This document shows positions 55,001-60,112 of a DNA stretch of 64,000 bases, piece after piece. The notes under the pieces are model-generated. The model had not been told where the DNA came from. It was given only the letters and a program-made list of their open reading frames with translations, and ran no database searches. The stretch's first letter is position 1. The number at the start of each line of letters is the position of its first letter. Source of the DNA: Zoroaster sp. YZ-2022 (Eukaryota > Echinodermata > Asteroidea > Forcipulatida > Zoroasteridae); NCBI GenBank assembly GCA_029582265.1, contig CM055828.1, positions 28,474,618 to 28,538,617 of the forward strand. Direction: 5' to 3'. The position numbers were made by a program, and so were the translations under genes.

Positions 55001-56432
55001 CGGATCGCACGACAGTGGGAACCTAGCATTAGTGGAGTGCCATGGTCGAGCGGTTTAGTGCATTGGATTTGTGTTCTGATGGCCGAGTCGTCAGAATGTA
55101 GGTTCGAATCCCAACCATGGTGCTTGTGTCCTTGAGCAAGACACTTTACCATAATTGCTTCTCTCCACCCACGAGTATATGGGTACCTGTGAGGGCAGAG
55201 TTGGTTGTTGTGTTTGATTAGCCCTATATGCGCTGTAATGGCAGCAATTGAGCTGTATACTCCCCAGGGAGCTGAGATGGTTTCAGGAATGATTTATGAG
55301 CCTGATGAGCAGGGATAATAATATAATGCGCCTTGAGCACCAGTTTGGTGGATACGTGCGCTATATAAGTCCACATTATTATTATTATTATTATTACTGG
55401 CATATTTTGACCATGAAATTTTATTATATATAAGCAGTACATACATGTACTGTTACAGCTGAAAATGGACTGAATTTTTTTAATATAAAACTGACACAAT
55501 GTTTACACAGTGTGAAAATTAATTAGCCATATACCAATACAATGGTATATATTTACACATGTGGCAGATAATTTAGCATGGGAGCTTCAAATATAAATAC
55601 AGGAGCCATTCCATTTTGAACGTTTGAATACATCCACAGGCATTTTTATGCTCATAAATCATACAGAGCTTGTTAAGTTGAATGGGCCAGAAATACAATA
55701 GTTATTGACATTTTTGTTCTGTAAGTGCAGTAATAAAGTTACTGTTTCGTGGGCGAATCCAGGGTGTTGGAAAGGGTGGAGGCACACAGCCAAATGAAGG
55801 GGCACACTGGTTTAAAAATAAACAGGCACAAAAATCATCTGGTCAGTTTAAAAGCATGACAATTATAAGGAGGGTGGAGCAAATGCCAGCCCCCCCCCCC
55901 CCCTCGGCCAATAGGGTGTGTCATGGCTACCAGCTTCTCTCACCACTTTATACTACATGTAGATCCAGAATGTAATACTAGACCCCCCCCCTCAACTTAA
56001 TCCACCCACCCCCTGTTGTTCTTGGGTGGCCCTCTTAACAGCACTAATCAGATGTATTAGGTTAATCTGATCACTTATATTGTCCCAAGTACTTCCTCAA
56101 TAAAAACTTCCTGTACACATTCCACCATTTCCTACTCATTTTCCAAATGATGCACAGGCAGCGTTTGGGCCAATTTCATATACATGTAGCACACACATTA
56201 CGCTTAGCAAAAATAGGTTACAAGCAAAAGTTTCACATAATGTACATTGCTCCTAGGGGTTCTCAGCTAAAAAAAAATTTCTTCTGCTTATCAGCTCTAT
56301 GAAATTGGGACCAGGTCTGAAAATGTGAACAGGGAAAAGGGCAGGAAGTCTCAGACCAAAGATGAGTATTACATTACCTGATAGAAAGGCAATCTTCCTC
56401 TTCAGGAGATCTGATATCTGGACTGCTTGCAT
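30408..56432 (-). CDS. SESTD1: SESTD1-like protein (SEC14 domain plus spectrin repeats), complete coding region in 15 exons
   Basis: Joined exons (minus strand): 56432-56378, 52945-52837, 46393-46303, 45106-44993, 43908-43792, 42920-42746, 41867-41638, 40478-40356, 39784-39593, 37677-37563, 36854-36622, 34412-34290, 32591-32400, 31907-31714, 31299-30450, or to the stop at 30408 if the last donor is unused. All junctions keep frame: 971 codons to the donor, 984 residues to the stop. Order: SEC14/CRAL-TRIO-like domain (about 1-162), linker (163-297), spectrin repeats at about 297-402, 403-518 and 519-623, a further helical segment (624-735), then a Pro/Ser/Arg-rich tail. Strong matches to vertebrate SESTD1 include TEEFGGTLPYNHNEW (vertebrate TEDFGGSLTYDHMDW) and AFGKDIT. 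Vertebrate SESTD1 (about 700 aa) lacks the long tail. It is a cytosolic protein that binds acidic phospholipids, associates with TRPC4/5 channels, and acts in Dact1/Vangl2 planar-polarity signalling. Trio/Kalirin share a SEC14-spectrin start, but no DH-PH module is seen. Confidence 0.93.
30450..31299 (-). CDS. SESTD1: SESTD1-like exon 15 (helical end plus long disordered tail)
   Basis: 850 bp, phase 2 in and 0 out, acceptor CTCAG, donor GAG|GTGAGT at 30449-30448. Starts RTIKSPGTIVPDELQPQV and a helix ending KKREMDKIW, which aligns with the vertebrate C-terminus. Then come about 200 Pro/Ser/Arg/Met-rich residues with no vertebrate counterpart: SP-rich segments, eight MSSPHDR-type heptads (30723-30890), and three APPNGR/APPIER units. 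It ends in the charged helix EDEAIKKLEEYEERVHE. Reading through the donor adds VSCSNFSCYLDFK and a TAA at 30410-30408. Not terminal if the donor is used. Confidence 0.9.
30723..30890 (-). repeat. SESTD1: In-frame 21-bp coding minisatellite, 8 units
   Basis: Eight consecutive 21-bp units in exon 15 encode heptads of the form M-S-S-P-H-D-R (variants MTSPHDR, VSSLHDR, MSSLHDR and, at the low-coordinate end, MSFSNDR). The units are nearly identical in DNA. This indicates recent expansion, and the length is likely polymorphic. Each canonical unit carries a Ser-Pro dipeptide (a possible proline-directed phosphorylation site) and a basic Arg, around residues 825-880. Confidence 0.95.
31714..31907 (-). 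CDS. SESTD1: SESTD1-like exon 14
   Basis: 194 bp, phase 0 in and 2 out, acceptor CACAG, donor GTAAGG. Encodes LIDQMDRICLELAPQIT, ending MAMGRALLDRMVLPILSPD. Human: AVGKSLLDRLTVPVVYPDG. This marks the start of the segment after spectrin repeat 3. Confidence 0.93.
32400..32591 (-). CDS. SESTD1: SESTD1-like exon 13 (spectrin repeat 3, second half)
   Basis: 192 bp, phase 0-0, acceptor ATTAG, donor GTACAT. Encodes TYTYGKELLSAALVLRRSLR and ends RLSVSHMFQRNAEK. Human: [20 protein letters not shown] and RLEMAIAFHSNAEK. Same length as exon 9. Confidence 0.95.
32695..33059. mobile_element. Palindromic MITE, GGCCAAAAAAAAGTC ends, copy 1
   Basis: Left GGCCAAAAAAAAGTCTTCGG and right CCGGAGACTTTTTTGGGGCC are inverted. 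The interior shares GGGCAAACATTCAT and CAATTGATCCAGCAATT with the inverted copy at 57.51 kb. Confidence 0.8.
33121..33477 (+). mobile_element. tRNA-derived SINE, subtype A
   Basis: Head GTGTCGTGGCCGAGCGGTCT, box B GGGTTCGAATCAC, body CTTGAGCAAGACACTTAATC, 3' end GCGCCTTGAGCACC...GTGCGCTATATAAATCC and (ATT)n. Same subtype as the 5.9-kb copy. Confidence 0.9.
33655..33742 (+). repeat. Octamer-bearing intronic repeat, copy in intron 12
   Basis: About 88 bp, GTGGTCAAGTTCAG ... CAGCCTGACATGCAAATATG ... AAGACCACC, with the POU octamer ATGCAAAT at 33707-33714. The ends form a short inverted repeat (GTGGTC/GACCAC). Other copies, all the same way round: 37330-37415, 38649-38724, 40031-40117, 41518-41580 (octamer lost), 41992-42077, 43117-43204. 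Confidence 0.85.
33793..34009. mobile_element. TTAA-flanked MITE, copy 2
   Basis: TTAAAGGGACAATATTGTCA to ACGATACTGTTCCTTTAA. Shares GATTAACTCAGTGACTGAAA and CTTAAACTAGGACACCGATT with the 24.78-kb copy. It interrupts an older repeat (33.48-34.23 kb). Confidence 0.85.
34290..34412 (-). CDS. SESTD1: SESTD1-like exon 12 (spectrin repeat 3, first half)
   Basis: 123 bp, phase 0-0, acceptor TTGCAG, donor GTAAAT. Encodes AIAWLQELLQVMLSQHIDIG, then EAETLRKDHNKFEETA. Human: AVEWLSELLDALLKTHIRLG. Same length and phases as exon 8. Confidence 0.95.
34588..36351 (-). mobile_element. Tc1/mariner (IS630) superfamily transposon, 1,764 bp, with about 225-bp terminal inverted repeats
   Basis: Both ends begin CAGTGCGTATCAAAAAAAAG and are flanked by TA. 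The inverted repeats run about 225 bases (34588-34813 against 36126-36351) with only a handful of differences, so the insertion is fairly recent. The interior carries a broken transposase on the minus strand. It sits in the intron between SESTD1-like exons 11 and 12, in the host-gene orientation. Confidence 0.92.
34900..35990 (-). pseudogene. Broken Tc1/mariner-type transposase
   Basis: Homology continues across several frames. An N-terminal helix-turn-helix part (about 35990-35725) breaks after MVQLTTEQR at a stop or frameshift. A middle part (35911-35522) has ARRNGLRLPSATFNRI. A DDE part (35324-35016) has WAQDGAPAHR and WPPRSPDLTPCDYFLWGHLK. At least three frame breaks are needed to join it, so it cannot encode a full enzyme. 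DGAPAHR and SPDLTPCDYF are typical of IS630/Tc1 transposases. Confidence 0.88.
36622..36854 (-). CDS. SESTD1: SESTD1-like exon 11 (spectrin repeat 2, second half)
   Basis: 233 bp, phase 1 in and 0 out, acceptor TGCAG, donor GTCAGT. Contains NAFGKDIT, KGHVEQLLAELEERKARCDE and MRKLKLQQILQLRTCERDAD, against vertebrate WAYGKDVT and [20 protein letters not shown]. One of the strongest matches in the gene. Confidence 0.95.
37330..37415 (+). repeat. Octamer-bearing intronic repeat, copy in intron 10
   Basis: GTGATCAAGTTCAG ... CAGCCTGACATGCAAATATG ... AAGACCACT; same orientation as the 33.66-kb copy. Confidence 0.85.
37563..37677 (-). CDS. SESTD1: SESTD1-like exon 10 (spectrin repeat 2, first half)
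   Basis: 115 bp, phase 0 in and 1 out, acceptor ACCAG, donor GTAAGT. Encodes CFAKMDILLEMC, then VETVESVETALRALMEQ. No Trp in helix A, as in the diverged second repeat of vertebrate SESTD1. Confidence 0.9.
37957..38192. mobile_element. MITE with TATACATAACAGCAAAAGAA ends (about 236 bp)
   Basis: Inverted ends of about 34 bases, TACATAACAGCAAAAGAAAC and GTTTCTTTTGCTGTTATGTA, the former continuing GTCACCCC. The interior is A/T-rich. No ORF. Confidence 0.85.
38649..38724 (+). repeat. Octamer-bearing intronic repeat, copy in intron 9
   Basis: ATGGTCAAG, then CAGCCTGATATGCAAATATG and AAGACCACC, with a short internal deletion relative to other copies. Confidence 0.8.
38757..39276. mobile_element. 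MITE-like element with long inverted arms (about 520 bp)
   Basis: Arms of about 150 bases or more: GAGTCCTTATTAAAGTGTGA at the left and its inverse near 39200-39219. CCAATAACTAGAG and TTTATTTGATAACC also match inversely. No ORF. Confidence 0.8.
39593..39784 (-). CDS. SESTD1: SESTD1-like exon 9 (spectrin repeat 1, helix B/C)
   Basis: 192 bp, phase 0-0, acceptor TCCAG, donor GTAGCC. Starts DTYGNFAELRHVADSM and ends with RLERRRNLLICSVRFHRLAE, the helix-C pattern (RR-LL--S--FH--A) typical of spectrin repeats. Confidence 0.95.
40031..40117 (+). repeat. Octamer-bearing intronic repeat, copy in intron 8
   Basis: GTGGTCAAGTTCAGATTTTC, then CAGCCTGACATGCAAATATG and GACCACC. Confidence 0.85.
40356..40478 (-). 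CDS. SESTD1: SESTD1-like exon 8 (spectrin repeat 1, helix A/B)
   Basis: 123 bp, phase 0-0, acceptor GACAG, donor GTAAGT. Encodes VVDWIVGPGEKLLASQVNIG, then SLSEADQLRREHEKLE. Human SESTD1 has VVNWLEGPGSEQL and GIGDSIRASQALQQKHEE. The W and the L-R-H-F/L-L spacing are spectrin-repeat hallmarks. Confidence 0.95.
40978..41150 (+). mobile_element. tRNA-derived SINE, second family
   Basis: Box A-like GTGGTCGAGAGGTTAAGACG, box B GGGTTCGAATCCTG, then CCACAGACAATCGGAAAGCA and GGTGTAGGGCAAAATTAAG. Flanked by a direct repeat TGTGTTCTTTATTGTTGTTA (40.93 kb) and TGTGTTCTTTATTGTTATTA (41.14 kb), the likely target duplication. A truncated relative is at 52.60-52.72 kb. Confidence 0.82.
41203..41302. repeat. 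Perfect 49-bp-arm palindrome
   Basis: Arms 41203-41251 and 41254-41302 are exact inverse copies separated by GG. The arm is AATCTCAATTGAGTAGTAAT... and contains the hairpin AGTTCT-GAAA-AGAACT. Next to it, 41303-41375 is inverse to 53.88-53.95 kb. Confidence 0.95.
41518..41580 (+). repeat. Octamer-bearing intronic repeat, decayed copy in intron 7
   Basis: GTGGTCAAGTCTTCAGC ... TTTTAACATCAATACCAGACC. The octamer is disrupted (ATGCTAAT). Confidence 0.65.
41638..41867 (-). CDS. SESTD1: SESTD1-like exon 7 (pre-repeat helices)
   Basis: 230 bp, phase 1 in and 0 out, acceptor CCACAG, donor GTAAAA. Encodes GHALLRRLKEDADSG, then helices with QGHVEQVLEELQNNQSKL, ending LEGGIKK. Matches the region just before the first spectrin repeat of vertebrate SESTD1. 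Confidence 0.92.
41992..42077 (+). repeat. Octamer-bearing intronic repeat, copy in intron 6
   Basis: GTGGTCAAGTTCAGATTTTC, then CAGCCTGACATGCAAATATG and AAGACCACC. Confidence 0.85.
42746..42920 (-). CDS. SESTD1: SESTD1-like exon 6 (linker)
   Basis: 175 bp, phase 0 in and 1 out, acceptor CATAG, donor GTAGGT. Opens DYEKFIKDAEVIQ, aligning with human VFEKFTKESTSLL. It is charged (SSEDLIRRQRRLREVV) and ends QPSSVLQLG, the start of the pre-repeat helix. Confidence 0.9.
43117..43204 (+). repeat. Octamer-bearing intronic repeat, copy in intron 5
   Basis: GTAGTCAAGTTCAGATTTTC, then CAGCCTGACATGCAAATATT and AAGACCACC. Confidence 0.85.
43238..43560. repeat. GGAATG/CATTCC-rich degenerate tandem repeat
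   Basis: About 2.5 copies of a 110-115-bp unit with GGGAATG-CTGATATTTCCAG and GTGCATTCCCAAAAGGAA, decaying into shorter GGAATG or GTTCCCAATGG words. Confidence 0.75.
43585..43674. mobile_element. Very short TTAA-flanked MITE (90 bp)
   Basis: TTAACCCTAACTCCCTAGGC and CTAGGGCGTTAGGGTTAA are inverted. Shares CCTTCAAAATCCTCCAA with sequences at 0.3 and 30.2 kb. Confidence 0.75.
43792..43908 (-). CDS. SESTD1: SESTD1-like exon 5 (end of SEC14 domain)
   Basis: 117 bp, phase 0-0, acceptor TTGCAG, donor GTAAGT. Contains KFIDPSELTEEFGGTLPYNH followed by NEWVQNRQ. This is the most conserved stretch and separates SESTD1 from Trio/Kalirin (vertebrate SESTD1 IEPCQLTEDFGGSLTYDH). Confidence 0.95.
44309..44925. 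mobile_element. TTAACCCTCCTAC-ended MITE (about 617 bp)
   Basis: TTAACCCTCCTACTC and GTAGTAGTAGGAGGGTTAA ends, consistent with a TTAA target and CCCT ends (piggyBac-like). The interior is made of degenerate TTTTGACTGATAAAT and ACTCATTTTGACCAC repeats. Confidence 0.8.
44993..45106 (-). CDS. SESTD1: SESTD1-like exon 4 (SEC14 domain)
   Basis: 114 bp, phase 0-0, acceptor ATTAG, donor GTGAGC. Encodes SVYVIKPDAFWESKRASLSL and ends QYGFE. V-KPD-FW is diagnostic of this SEC14 subgroup (human VCVVKPDEFWDKK). Confidence 0.94.
45754..45926. mobile_element. MITE-like inverted repeat (about 173 bp)
   Basis: TAGACCTTTATCATGCT at the left, AGCAAGATAAAGGTCTA at the right. Similar half-sites at 29.6 and 40.3 kb. 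Confidence 0.6.
46303..46393 (-). CDS. SESTD1: SESTD1-like exon 3 (SEC14 domain)
   Basis: 91 bp, phase 2 in and 0 out, acceptor TTGCAG, donor GTACCA. Encodes SEEVREHGFSIITDMRTSTW and the helix SLKAYFKVLQ. The GF-I-D-R-S-W pattern is the SEC14 core strand. Confidence 0.93.
46758..49138. mobile_element. Unclassified 2.4-kb DNA element with GGGCCATTCTCC ends
   Basis: AGGGCCATTCTCC and GGAGAATGGCCCT are exact inverted ends. TTACGTGTGTGACA-type motifs recur near both ends (46773, 47136, 48604, 48767, and an inverse at 48588). Plus-strand ORFs of 105, 75 and 91 codons (47091-47408, 47436-47663, 48214-48489) have no recognised motif. It lies in the intron between SESTD1-like exons 2 and 3. Confidence 0.75.
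50479..50796. mobile_element. TTAACCCTCTTAC-ended MITE (about 318 bp)
   Basis: TTAACCCTCTTACA and TGTAGGAGGGTTAA ends. The interior is unrelated to the 44.3-kb element except for the ends. Confidence 0.7.
51497..51807. mobile_element. TTAACCCATATCTGCC-ended MITE (about 311 bp)
   Basis: TTAACCCATATCTGCC and GGCGGATATGGGTTAA ends. Sub-terminal repeats GATCTACGTGATAACCCG and GACCTACGTGATTTTCCG. Confidence 0.78.
52016..52460 (-). mobile_element. 3' end of a non-LTR retrotransposon (LINE)
   Basis: Minus-oriented fragment. A reading frame at 52372-52181 has GDRSFSVAAPRLWNHLP and FKSMLKTHLMSQLF, the C-terminus typical of LINE ORF2 proteins. It is followed by GCGCCTTGAGCGCCCAGCAG and a TTA-repeat tail. 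The upstream frame (52458-52249) is shifted relative to it. 5'-truncated and dead. Confidence 0.88.
52600..52725 (+). mobile_element. Truncated SINE, second family
   Basis: GTTGGTTCAAATCACGCC, then TTTTTTCCACAGACACTCGG and GGTGTAGGGCAAAATCAA. Same family as 40.98 kb, lacking the head. Confidence 0.75.
52837..52945 (-). CDS. SESTD1: SESTD1-like exon 2 (SEC14 domain)
   Basis: 109 bp, phase 1 in and 2 out, acceptor GACAG, donor GTAAAA. Encodes GGKDRQGGPIISFPAQ and a following helix ending VSYLATLP. The GGKDR-GGPI strand is the conserved start of the SEC14 fold in the SESTD1/Trio/Kalirin group. Confidence 0.93.
53074..53379. mobile_element. TTAACCCTTTAGAGATCA-ended MITE (about 306 bp)
   Basis: TTAACCCTTTAGAGATCA and TGATCTCTAAAGGATTAA ends (TTAA plus CCCTTT, piggyBac-like). 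The interior has GCGGCCGC and repeated ATAGCGGCC. Confidence 0.78.
54145..55031. mobile_element. GATCGT-rich DNA element (about 890 bp) with captured ORF-like segment
   Basis: Ends ATGCCCCGTTCCCACTATCA and CAGTGGGAACCTAGCAT are imperfect inverted repeats. The interior is dominated by ATCGTGATGATCGTATCGGA-type words in both orientations. A central segment (54519-54325, minus) keeps a 64-codon frame with SLMMAGVEDDDNVVFVLSKV that looks protein-like, but I do not recognise it. A SINE abuts the right end. Confidence 0.7.
55032..55400 (+). mobile_element. tRNA-derived SINE, subtype B
   Basis: Head GTGCCATGGTCGAGCGGTTT, box B GGTTCGAATCCC, the shared body and GTGCGCTATATAAGTCC tail with (ATT)n. 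The head differs from subtype A (TGATGGCCGAGTCGTCAG insert). Confidence 0.9.
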
Positions 56433-56440
56433 AACAGGCT
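56378..56440 (-). CDS. SESTD1: SESTD1-like exon 1 (first coding exon)
   Basis: An ACAG acceptor at 56441-56442 precedes 8 untranslated bases and then ATG at 56432-56430. Coding: MQAVQISDLLKRKIAFLSG, donor GTAATG. Vertebrate SESTD1 starts MEASVILPILKKKLAFLSGG, so the two starts align residue for residue. The acceptor just before the ATG means that a non-coding 5' exon lies further upstream (higher coordinates). I could not identify it. Confidence 0.9.
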
Positions 56441-56522
56441 CTGTATAAAATAGAAACAAATGATATTAATCATCAATTACGTTAAAAAAAATATAAGAGA
56501 CACATTTATATAGCTCCCAATC

Positions 56523-56800
56523 TATAATAATAATAATAATAATAATAAAGATTTGTAGCACGCACATATCCACCCTGCTGGGCGCTCAAGGCGCGGAAAC
56601 AAAGAAAAAACAAGAAACAATATACAATGATAGCATAGGAAAAAAAATTATGTACTGAGATACATGTACCTACAATGCAATTACAAATATACATCATCTT
56701 TGAAGAATTGTGACATAAGATGAGTTTTAAGCATCGACTTAAATCTAGTTATACTATGACAAGATTTGAGTTTAGTTGGAAGATGATTCCAGAGTCTCCA
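56523..56800 (-). mobile_element. LINE 3' end, second copy
   Basis: Same GCGCCTTGAGCGCCCAGCAG tail and TTA repeat as the 52.02-kb copy, and near-identical for about 275 bp, then ends abruptly near 56800. Confidence 0.85.
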
Positions 56801-57511
56801 CCTGCTCCCATGGAATTGCAATAAATCATAACAGTTTCATAACAGTTTGAAGACAAATATAGTTTTGAAAGCTGTAGAAATTAACAATTACATGTAGTAT
56901 TAGAAAATGTATGTCTTGTCTAATTAAAACAATTTTCAAAAAATGTAAAAATTGATGTAAAAAAGAAGTAAAACTTTGAATGGAAAGTTAGGATTTCATG
57001 TGTCCTATCACCCCAACCCAACACTTCGAAAACCTCAAATAGTATGTATGTAGTACTATGTTTGTGCAAAAACTGTCAATGGCAAAGTCACAAGTCATAA
57101 CTCTGTAGCCCTTTCAGACGATTTATGCTTATTTTGCAAACAATACATCATGCTGGTTGTCCTGGGATATCCGCTGCTCTCAGTTGGAGTTAAGGGGAAA
57201 TAAATTATGGTATTCTAATACAACACTTACTGCTCATGTCTACATGTATATGAAAAAAATTTCACTACGAAAAGAAATTTTTCCATAAGAAAAAAATCAT
57301 AAAATTACTATGGACTGCTTTATTTAGGGAGAAAGTATGTTGTTGAGTTGTCAAACCACAGGTTCTTCTCAGAACAAACACACTATTACGACTCTCCAGA
57401 GATGAAACATACCAGTACTATTGCAAGCCTTCCTCTTACTGTTCTCCCACCATGCAATGCTTCAAATCCTTCTTGTTAAATCTGAAACACCGATTTGAGC
57501 ATTTGCACAAA

Positions 57512-57870
57512 TAAGGCCAAAAAAAAAGTCTCTGGTTTCTGGTCTCCGCGCTCGTCGCCTGAGACCTGTGCGTCTGCATTTTTAATTTTTGTTTTGCTAT
57601 GAAACAATTGAAGCCACAATTGCTGGATCGATTGGAATTATGCTGTGCTTTTAACGACTTTTTCACATAGGGGTATGAATGTTTGCCCAATTTGTGAGGC
57701 CTCTCTTAGCCACCATACTTTGTATACAGGAAATTTGGTCCCCGCATACAATATATCATGTATTTCCTTTTTGGCAAAAATAAAAAAGATGGCTGAAAAA
57801 AAAAAGCACATCACTGCATCGATTTTGAAGCCGACCGATGACCAGAAACCAGAGACCTTTTTTGGCCTAA
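57512..57870. mobile_element. Palindromic MITE, GGCCAAAAAAAAAGTCTC ends, copy 2
   Basis: Ends GTCTCTGGTTTCTGGTC and GACCAGAAACCAGAGAC are exact inverses. Same family as 32.70 kb, opposite orientation. Confidence 0.82.
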
Positions 57871-58512
57871 ACTGGTTACACAGGCTAAAGTTTGTTAGAC
57901 CACCAAGAAGGTTTTACAAGATTTTTTTTTAAACAAGACAGTGGGCAGAATTTATTTGCATGAAATGTTAAATTTCACAGCTTTATTTCACTACGCTTTA
58001 GTGAGAATTTAATGACGCTGACAAAAAACAAATCATCTGCTTGAACCTTTTTCCCATTTCTTCACCAGAATCCATAAAAAATGCAATTAAATTGGAGTCA
58101 CCAAAACTTCAATTTATAAAACATGTGTTCACTTTCATAACACAGTTTACTTGCTGTAAAATAATTTATTTAATTAAAACTACATTGTACATGTACATTA
58201 TATCTATTTTTAATAGTAGCTGATTGAAGTAAAATCTTATTATTTGATCAAGAGTGCAGGTATGTTTGTGCTGATACAGTGATTTTTATCAGCCTAGCTG
58301 CCACAATTATATCTAGATAGTAATCTCCACCAGTAGACAGTGATCTTTACCATGCAGACTTAGTGTATACATCAGCATTACTTCCATAAACTTTAAGGTT
58401 GTTAGGTTATATGTATAAAAACCACTGCTAGTGTCAATATTTAATATTTCAGTAAACTGGGGGGCTAAAGGTTAAACAGGTATTGATACTATGCACAGTA
58501 CTGTGTGAAGGT

Positions 58513-58882
58513 GTAATAATAATAATAATGTGGACTTATAGTTATGTAGCACACATCCACCAAACTGGTGCTCAAGGCGCATTACATTATTACCCCTGCT
58601 CATCAGGCTCATAAATCATTCCTGAAATGATCTCAGCTCCCTGGGGAGTATACAGCTCAATTGCTGCCATTTCAGCGCATATGGGCTAATAAAACACAAC
58701 AACCAACTCTGCCCTCACAGGTACCCATTTACCCCTGGGTGGAGAGAAGCAATTATGGTAAAGTGTCTTGCTGAAGGACACAAGCACCCCGGTCGCGGCT
58801 GGGATTCGAACCCACATTCTGACGACTCGGCCATCAGAACACAAATCCGATGCACTAAACCGCTCGACCATGGCACTCCATA
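58513..58882 (-). mobile_element. tRNA-derived SINE, subtype B
   Basis: Inverse of the 55.03-kb copy: (AAT)n at the left, GTCGAGCGGTTTAGTGCATC head at the right, box B GGTTCGAATCCC. Confidence 0.9.
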
Positions 58883-59966
58883 CCAGGGGTTTATTTTTTT
58901 TATATATATATTTAATTGTTTGTAAAAAATGTCTGTAAATGCATTAATAAAAACCATACCAGATTTGGTCAACTACCAATGGTGTGACAGTCCAACTGCT
59001 AAAAGATAGAAATCAGTATTTGGGGAATGGAGAACACGTCCTTGAACCCTAATTGGTATATATTGGTACATGTAGATGTACAACATGTAGGTCACTAGAC
59101 ACCCTGTTTATCAAGACAGCTTTGAAAAATAAAATTCCATTCATGAAATACACTACATGAAGTTCCACAGATGACAGCTGTATGTGTAATGACTTGAAAA
59201 GTCCTCCAGTAAAATTGAAACCCCCAGAAAGGAATTATTCATGTGTTACAGTTGATGAACCAGGAAGTTTATTATAAATACTTGAAGAATAGAGTGTAAG
59301 GCTAGTTATTTGAGTATTTCATTTGGTTAACTTTCAAGAAAGTAAAGGAAAAAAGAAACCAAACAATAGTATTTAGTATTCAGACAAACCCATGATACAT
59401 GGAATCAATGTGAAGTTGGTGAAATAAATGATCAAATTTAAAATAAAATAAAAAATTAAACAGAATGTATCGTCAAATTTTGTCATCAATAAAATATATT
59501 TGGTGAAGCCTTTTCTATCATCAAAACCCACGCACACTGAAGGTTACAGACCTATTTAGTTATTTTAGGTTTTTTGTGTCTGTATAATGTAAAGAAAATA
59601 ACGACCATTCAACCTTAAGACCTAATCATGCCCACAATTCTTTCGTTTTCCCAACAAAGAAAGGTTGAATGAACATCCTGGCTCTATGATACATGTATGA
59701 CACACTCACTACAACAATGTGCACTATAAACAAATTTCTAAAACACAAGCAAATACTGTAAAAAAAAACAAGACAATCATAATAGTATTATACCATTATT
59801 CACAGACTGAAAGTGGGAGTTGGTATCAAAGAATTCAATAAATAAATAAAAAATAAAAACAAAATATACACCAAATACATTGTATTACAATACATTAATT
59901 TATTTTCATGGAGAATGAATATAAACCAATAGACTAATCCGTCGACCAGTTCACTGGGCACCGCCA

Positions 59967-60112
59967 TAACTGCGGTGGTACCTACATTCTGCGTCAAGCG
60001 TTCGTTTTCTACGCAGTCCAGTGCTTCTTCAACCAACCAATCTGAGTGTACTGCGTTTTTAAGAATGCGTGTGACGCGCGCATGCCGTGTGGTACCACTG
60101 CAGTAATAGCGG
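59967..60112. mobile_element. Short CpG-rich inverted repeat (about 146 bp)
   Basis: ATAACTGCGGTGGTACC and GGTACCACTGCAGTAAT ends. CpG-rich interior (GTGACGCGCGCATGC). May be a MITE; a small CpG island is the alternative. Confidence 0.5.

Noticed and set aside
30408..56432. Trio/Kalirin identity for the SEC14-spectrin gene
   Set aside because: The SEC14 strand GGKDR-GGPI is shared, but TEEFGG-L-YNH, WAYGKD-like AFGKD and the repeat sequences match SESTD1 better, and no DH, PH or kinase exon is present.
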